This document shows positions 6,456-11,712 of a DNA stretch of 11,712 nt, piece after piece (position 1 is the stretch's first letter; each line of letters opens with the position of its first letter). Both the position numbers and the translations under genes were made by a program. Below the pieces are notes generated by a model. The model had not been told where the DNA came from. It saw nothing but the letters and a program-made list of their open reading frames with translations, and made no database searches. The DNA comes from Pelomonas sp036401055 (lineage in GTDB: Bacteria > Pseudomonadota > Gammaproteobacteria > Burkholderiales > Burkholderiaceae_C): assembly GCA_036401055.1 (NCBI GenBank), contig DASWWC010000064.1:1-11712 (forward strand). Direction: 5' to 3'.

Positions 6456-7352
6456 ATGCCCTCTAGCTTGCGCCTTTCTTTTGTCATCCTCACCTCCTCA
6501 CTGCTGCTCAGCGCCTGCAGCAGCGTCTCGCTGAACCAGGCGCCCGTCGAGGATCGCAATCCCCAGCCGCCCAAGGCAGCGGCCGTGCCGCCCGCTCCGG
6601 CCGCTTCGGCCCCGGCTCCCGAGGTCAAGCCGCCACCGGGCGCCGAGAACGCAGGCAAGCCGGGCTACTACACCGTGAAGCCGGGCGACGCGCTGATCCG
6701 CATTGCGCTGGACAACGGCCAGAGCTGGCGCGATGTGGCCAGGTGGAACGGCCTGGAGAACCCGAACCGCATCGAGGTGGGGCAGGTGCTGCGCGTTGTG
6801 CCGCCGGGTGTGGAGCCGGGCACTGCGACGGCCCGGCCGATTGCGGGTGCGGCCAAGACCGAGACCCGTCCGCTGGACGCCAAGCCGCCGGTGGCATCGG
6901 CGAGTGCCGCCTCCGCAGCCGCCACGGCCGCGGCGCCCAAGGAGGCGGTCAAGGACGTGGCCAAGGACTCGGCCTCCGACGACGACAACCTGGCCTGGGC
7001 CTGGCCCGTCTCGCAGCCAGTCAGCGCCGGTTTTGACGAGCAGCGCAACAAGGGACTGGACTTCGCGGGCAAGCCGGGCGACCCGGTGCTGGCGGTCGCC
7101 GATGGTCGCGTCGTTTACGCAGGTTCGGGCTTGCGCGGCTACGGCAACTTGGTCATCATCAAGCACAACAACACCTACCTGACCGCATACGCCCACAACC
7201 GGGCCATGCTGGTCGAACAGGATCAGGTGGTTCGCAAGGGCCAGAGGATTGCCGAGATGGGTTCCACCGAAAGCGACACCGTCAAGCTGCACTTCGAAGT
7301 GCGCAAACTGGGCAAGCCCGTCGACCCGGCCAAGCTGCTGCCGCCGCGCTGA
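6456..7352 (+). CDS. nlpD: NlpD-type murein hydrolase activator lipoprotein
   Basis: 298 residues from the ATG at 6456; a GTG at 6444 would add four residues. The signal peptide ends in a lipobox LLSAC with lipidated Cys21. A Pro/Ala-rich spacer (30-68) leads to a LysM peptidoglycan-binding domain (71-114, YYTVKPGDALIRIA to GQVLRV), a second Ala/Pro/Lys-rich linker, and an M23/LytM domain (about 185-298). The LytM domain is degenerate in the way NlpD is: Asn198 replaces the first zinc histidine (NKGLDF) while Asp202 remains, and Lys277 stands where HxH would have its first His (KLHFE, His279 kept). This matches E. coli NlpD, which does not cut peptidoglycan itself but activates the amidase AmiC during division. 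It lies directly upstream of rpoS, whose promoter usually sits inside nlpD. Confidence 0.95.
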   Translation: MPSSLRLSFVILTSSLLLSACSSVSLNQAPVEDRNPQPPKAAAVPPAPAASAPAPEVKPPPGAENAGKPGYYTVKPGDALIRIALDNGQSWRDVARWNGLENPNRIEVGQVLRVVPPGVEPGTATARPIAGAAKTETRPLDAKPPVASASAASAAATAAAPKEAVKDVAKDSASDDDNLAWAWPVSQPVSAGFDEQRNKGLDFAGKPGDPVLAVADGRVVYAGSGLRGYGNLVIIKHNNTYLTAYAHNRAMLVEQDQVVRKGQRIAEMGSTESDTVKLHFEVRKLGKPVDPAKLLPPR

Positions 7353-7397
7353 GAAGGCGCTCGGCACCCACAATCTCTAACGGGCCAGCCACACGCC

Positions 7398-8402
7398 ATG
7401 AAACGCGCTGCGCCCAAGTCCAACGGCCATGACGGTTTCAGCCACGGGCCCGGTGTCATCTTGAGCATGAACGGCGGCACCGAGCCCGAGGCCGCTTCAG
7501 GGGCCGCAGAGGATGAGGGACAGGCTCTGCGAGCCACCGGCGACGATGTCGACGTGGGCAATGCGCTGCAGGCCTATCTGCGCGATATCCGGCGCACACC
7601 GCTGCTGACGCCGCAGCAGGAGTTCGACACGGCCCAGGCCGCGCGCGCCGGCGACTTCCAGGCCCGCCAGGCCATGATCGAGCACAACCTGCGCCTGGTC
7701 GTCAGCATCGCGAAGAACTACCTGGGGCGCGGCCTGCCGATGAGCGATCTCATCGAGGAAGGCAACCTCGGCCTGATGCACGCCATCAGCAAGTTCGAGC
7801 CGGAGCGAGGCTTTCGTTTCTCGACCTATTCCAGCTGGTGGATACGCCAGAGCATCGAACGCGCGCTGATGCATCAGGCCCGTCTGGTGCGGTTGCCCGT
7901 GCACATCGTGCGCGAGCTGAACCAGGTGCTGAAGGCGCGCCGCGCGCTGGAGGCCTTGCAGAGTGCGCAGGGTGCCGAGGGGCGCGTGCGTGCCGAGGAC
8001 GTGGCGCAGGCGCTGGGCCGGCCGGTCGACGAAGTGGCCGAACTGCTGGCCTATGCCGAGCTGCCCAGTTCGCTGGACTCGCCGGTGGACCGCAATGGCG
8101 AAGGCGGTGAATCCATGCTGGACCTGGTGGCCGACGAGCAGGCCATCGACCCCATGGGCCTGCGCCTGTCGCACGAGGTCGAGCAGCTGTTGCAGCACGG
8201 CCTGGCCAGCCTCAATGATCGCGAGCGTGAGGTGCTGTCCGGGCGCTACGGGCTGTCCGACCGCGAACCGGAGACGCTGGATGTGCTGGCCATACGCCTG
8301 AAGCTGACGCGCGAGCGCATCCGCCAGATCCAGCTGGAGGCGCTGGCCAAGCTCAAGCGCAACATGATGCGGCACGGCGTGGACCGGGATTCGATCTTCT
8401 GA
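7398..8402 (+). CDS. rpoS: RNA polymerase sigma factor RpoS (sigma-38)
   Basis: 334 residues. The general stress and stationary-phase sigma factor. After a poorly conserved, acidic N-terminus (1-52), region 1.2 is seen at about 53-85 (NALQAYLRDIRRTPLLT), region 2 at 90-160 with HNLRLVVSIAKNYLGRGL, DLIEEGNLGLMHAI and RFSTYSSWWIRQSIERA, region 3 at 163-240 (VRLPVHIVRELN) and region 4 at 268-322 with LNDREREVLSGRYGL and the -35-reading helix-turn-helix (about 293-318, TRERIRQIQLEALAKLK). Synteny with nlpD, 45 bp upstream, distinguishes it from RpoD, RpoH and other group 2 factors. No ribosome site is obvious before the ATG; an ACAAT element lies at 7370-7374. The main rpoS promoter is expected within nlpD, by analogy. 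rlmD follows after 30 bp. Confidence 0.96.
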   Translation: MKRAAPKSNGHDGFSHGPGVILSMNGGTEPEAASGAAEDEGQALRATGDDVDVGNALQAYLRDIRRTPLLTPQQEFDTAQAARAGDFQARQAMIEHNLRLVVSIAKNYLGRGLPMSDLIEEGNLGLMHAISKFEPERGFRFSTYSSWWIRQSIERALMHQARLVRLPVHIVRELNQVLKARRALEALQSAQGAEGRVRAEDVAQALGRPVDEVAELLAYAELPSSLDSPVDRNGEGGESMLDLVADEQAIDPMGLRLSHEVEQLLQHGLASLNDREREVLSGRYGLSDREPETLDVLAIRLKLTRERIRQIQLEALAKLKRNMMRHGVDRDSIF

Positions 8403-8432
8403 GTCCTTGCCGCCACCTCGGATAATCCGGGG

Positions 8433-9821
<1,389 letters not shown>

Positions 9822-9905
9822 TGCCGTAACTGGAGCATCGCGGTGTTCGAGCGCTGATGCGACCTGCCTTCTTCGCGTAACTCCGGAGCCGCAGCGGCGG
9901 CCGGC

Positions 9906-9948
9906 TGGACAAAATAAACATAAACAATGTTGTTTAGTTGTTTGTCCA
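9906..9948. promoter_or_regulatory. Nested AT-rich palindrome upstream of the GH5 gene
   Basis: Two inverted repeats share one centre region. The outer arms are TGGACAAA (9906-9913) and TTTGTCCA (9941-9948); the inner one is TAAACAA-TG-TTGTTTA (9921-9936). There is also a tandem TAAACA pair (9915-9926) mirrored by TTGTTT twice (9930-9935 and 9938-9943). The region lies 27-69 bp before the GH5 start and is strikingly A/T-rich for this DNA. An operator with a cooperative double site, a promoter or an RNA hairpin in the 5' leader are all possible; it could also end rlmD transcription. Confidence 0.6.
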
Positions 9949-9974
9949 ACCCTTCACCCGGAGACAAGAAGGCC

Positions 9975-11489
9975 ATGTTCAACCGATTCAAGTTCGCACG
10001 CCTGCTGGCGCTCGCGTCGCTCGCGCTGGGCGTCGCCACGGCGTCGCAGGCGCAGGCTGACAACGCTGCCGCGTCGCCCGCGCTGAAGCGCGGCGTCAAC
10101 ATCGTGGGCTACGACCCGCTGTGGACCGAGCCCGCCAAGGCGCGCTTCCAGCCGCGCCACATGCAGGCGATACGCGATGGCGGCTTCGACCATGTGCGTC
10201 TGAACCTGCACGCGTTCGCGCACATGGACGCGCAGGGGCAGCTGTCGGCACCGTGGCTGCAGACGCTGGACGAGCTGGTCGACGCCGGCCTGGAGGCGGG
10301 GCTGCAGGTCATCCTGGACCAGCACAACTTCATGGACTGCGCGAAGGAGGTCGATACCTGCCGCACGCGGCTGAAAGCCTTCTGGAGCCAGCTCGCAGCG
10401 CGCTACCAGGGCAAGCCGGACGGCGTCATCTTCGAGATCCTGAACGAGCCCAACGGCGCGGCCGATGCGGTCTGGAACGACATGTTGGCCGAGAACCTGG
10501 CCATCATCCGCGCGACCAACCCGACGCGGCGTGTCATCGTGGGCCCGAAGTTCTGGAATTCGCTGGACCACCTGGACAGCCTGCGGCTGCCGGAGACCGA
10601 CCGCCGCCTCATCGTGACCTTCCACTACTACACGCCCATGGAGTTCACGCACCAGGGCGCGAGCTGGACGCCGCAGTTCCAGAAGCTCTCGGGCATCACC
10701 TGGGGTCTGCCTGCCGAGCTGGACAAGCTGAAGGCCGACATGGACAAGGTCAAGGCCTGGGCCGACAAGACGCAGCGTCCCATACTGATGGGAGAGTTCG
10801 GCGCGCTGGAGACGGCCGGCATGTCGCAGCGCGTGGCCTGGACGGCCGCCGTGGCGCGTGCCGCCGAGGCGCGCGGTTTCGGCTGGTCGTACTGGCAGTT
10901 CGATTCCGACTTCATCCTGTGGGACATGAAGGCGGATGGCTGGGTCAAGCCCATCCACGGCGCCCTCGTGCCCGAGAAGGCGGACAGGGCGCAGGCGCCA
11001 CCGGCACGCGATCCCGCGTTGGACCATCTGATCAACACGCCGCGCGTGACGACCTGGAATGTCTATGGTGGCGATGGTCTCGTGACCCAGCAGCTGCCTT
11101 GCGCCGCTTACGGCAAGACCTGCTTGCGTGTGCCTTTGCAGGCGGCCAAGTCCAACGCCTGGGACATCGGCGCCGTTGCGCCCGTGCAGGGGGCGATCGC
11201 CAAGGGTGATCAGATCCAGTTGGTGATGTGGGCGCGCCTGGACACCGATGACGCGCGTGCGAAAGAGACGGTCCCGGTGCTGCTGCAGCTGAATGCGGCG
11301 CCGTACACGGCCGTCATTTCGGGTACTGCCACGTTGACCAGCCGACTGGAGCCCGTGGCCATCGGTGGCGTGGCCGCCGCTGCCTTCGAAGCGGGCAAGG
11401 TGAACGTGGCCTTGCAGGTAGGGCAACTGGGCCGTCCCATCGTGCTCAGCGCGCCGCTGGTGCTGAAGAACTACAAGCCAGCCAAGTAG
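9975..11489 (+). CDS. Secreted GH5 family glycoside hydrolase (endoglucanase-like) with C-terminal CBM-like domain
   Basis: 504 residues from the ATG at 9975, with GGAGA and GAAGG upstream; an upstream ATG at 9927 lies within the palindrome and is followed by no signal peptide, so it is rejected. Sec signal peptide 1-28 (cleavage after AQA). The GH5 barrel (about 35-350) shows Arg75 in HVRLN, His117 in LDQHNF, the acid/base Glu158 in FEILNEPNG, His217/Tyr219 in VTFHYYTPMEF, the nucleophile Glu274 in LMGEFGA, and Trp307 in WSYWQFDSD. Residues about 370-504 form a second, beta-rich domain (from DHLINTPRVTTWNVYGGDG to the end) resembling a CBM4/9-type jelly roll. Likely exported to the periplasm or medium to cut beta-1,4-glucan or a similar polysaccharide; a retaining mechanism follows from the family. 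Substrate is not proven. It is alone, bracketed by the palindrome and a terminator. Confidence 0.9.
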   Translation: MFNRFKFARLLALASLALGVATASQAQADNAAASPALKRGVNIVGYDPLWTEPAKARFQPRHMQAIRDGGFDHVRLNLHAFAHMDAQGQLSAPWLQTLDELVDAGLEAGLQVILDQHNFMDCAKEVDTCRTRLKAFWSQLAARYQGKPDGVIFEILNEPNGAADAVWNDMLAENLAIIRATNPTRRVIVGPKFWNSLDHLDSLRLPETDRRLIVTFHYYTPMEFTHQGASWTPQFQKLSGITWGLPAELDKLKADMDKVKAWADKTQRPILMGEFGALETAGMSQRVAWTAAVARAAEARGFGWSYWQFDSDFILWDMKADGWVKPIHGALVPEKADRAQAPPARDPALDHLINTPRVTTWNVYGGDGLVTQQLPCAAYGKTCLRVPLQAAKSNAWDIGAVAPVQGAIAKGDQIQLVMWARLDTDDARAKETVPVLLQLNAAPYTAVISGTATLTSRLEPVAIGGVAAAAFEAGKVNVALQVGQLGRPIVLSAPLVLKNYKPAK

Positions 11490-11567
11490 AGGCGGGGCGG
11501 CGGCCTTGCATGAAAAAAGGGAGCCCTGACAGTCCGTGTCAAAACGGCTGGAACGAGCGCCAAGAGC

Positions 11568-11601
11568 AAACCGCCTCGAGTTTCTCGGGGCGGTTTTGTT
11601 T
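11568..11601 (+). terminator. Intrinsic terminator of the GH5 gene
   Basis: The arms AAACCGCCTCGAG (11568-11580) and CTCGGGGCGGTTT (11584-11596) form a 13-bp stem with one G-U pair and a three-base loop, followed by T, G, TTT. This is the strongest intrinsic terminator in the window and lies about 80 bp after the GH5 stop. The A run on the left side could let it work in the opposite direction as well. Confidence 0.85.
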
Positions 11602-11620
11602 GGGTGCATTCAAGCACCCA
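11601..11620. repeat. Inverted repeat directly after the terminator
   Basis: TGGGTGC (11601-11607) and GCACCCA (11614-11620) are perfect reverse complements with a six-base loop, immediately downstream of the terminator. Could add to termination for leftward transcripts from a gene beyond the window. Confidence 0.5.
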
Positions 11621-11645
11621 GTCGAACGTATTTTCCAATGAGGGG

Positions 11646-11667
11646 ATGCGGGGCTGATGCCTCGCAT
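11646..11667. repeat. Hairpin in the right-end intergenic region
   Basis: ATGCGGGGC (11646-11654) and GCCTCGCAT (11659-11667) pair over nine positions with one G-U, around the loop TGAT. The whole stretch 11490-11712 shows no convincing gene; on the minus strand the last 16 bases could be the end of a reading frame (KLTV then TGA at 11699-11697) from a gene outside the window, but that is too short to support. Confidence 0.4.
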
Positions 11668-11712
11668 GCAAGACAGGCAAGACCTCTTCTGCAGCCTCAG
11701 ACGGTCAGCTTG

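Noticed and set aside
9954..11609. Minus-strand frame of 551 codons opposite the GH5 gene
   Set aside because: Low-complexity Arg/His/Leu/Gln composition and full overlap with a gene with intact catalytic motifs.
11471..11680. 69-codon minus-strand frame at the right end
   Set aside because: It runs through the intrinsic terminator and into the GH5 3' end, with no ribosome site or family resemblance.

Overview
The window is GC-rich, gene-dense chromosomal DNA whose codons almost always end in G or C. Gene content and order (surE-pcm-nlpD-rpoS-rlmD) point to a betaproteobacterium of the order Burkholderiales, perhaps near Roseateles, Rubrivivax or Leptothrix. That placement rests on recognising synteny and protein motifs, not on a search. 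Eleven complete protein genes and one truncated gene cover nearly everything. No rRNA, tRNA, CRISPR array or intact transposon was seen.

Positions 1-2238, minus strand, hold four tightly packed co-oriented genes. In transcription order these are an AraC-family regulator, a His/Cys-rich DUF2946-type exported protein, an 84-residue exported protein, and a TolC-family outer-membrane lipoprotein cut by the window start. The last two overlap by four bases. This looks like the promoter-proximal part of an efflux locus, probably for a metal such as copper; the RND pump genes would lie beyond position 1. Divergent from the regulator is an AhpD-like carboxymuconolactone-decarboxylase-family gene (2337-2885), a pairing that suggests redox or electrophile control.

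Positions 2886-4757 hold a convergent terminator hairpin, an orphan NarL-type response regulator (minus), a GC-rich double hairpin and a zinc-free quinone-oxidoreductase-type MDR enzyme (minus).

Positions 4850-9821, plus strand, are the conserved stationary-phase and repair block: SurE (nucleotidase), Pcm (isoaspartyl repair methyltransferase), NlpD (amidase activator, with a degenerate LytM domain), RpoS (general stress sigma factor) and RlmD (23S rRNA m5U1939 methyltransferase). surE and pcm abut. Several starts in this block lack a Shine-Dalgarno sequence and carry a -10-like hexamer very close upstream.

Positions 9822-11712 hold the least ordinary sequence. Just after rlmD lies a second, in-frame copy of the codons for its usual last residues (SIAVFER then stop), 72 bp downstream and differing only at three wobble bases. 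It looks like a scar of insertion or gene replacement at the 3' end of rlmD. An AT-rich nested palindrome follows, then a secreted GH5 family glycoside hydrolase with a C-terminal beta-rich, CBM-like domain, a strong intrinsic terminator and two further inverted repeats. No wholly new system is evident; the rlmD scar and the palindrome in front of the GH5 gene deserve the closest look.
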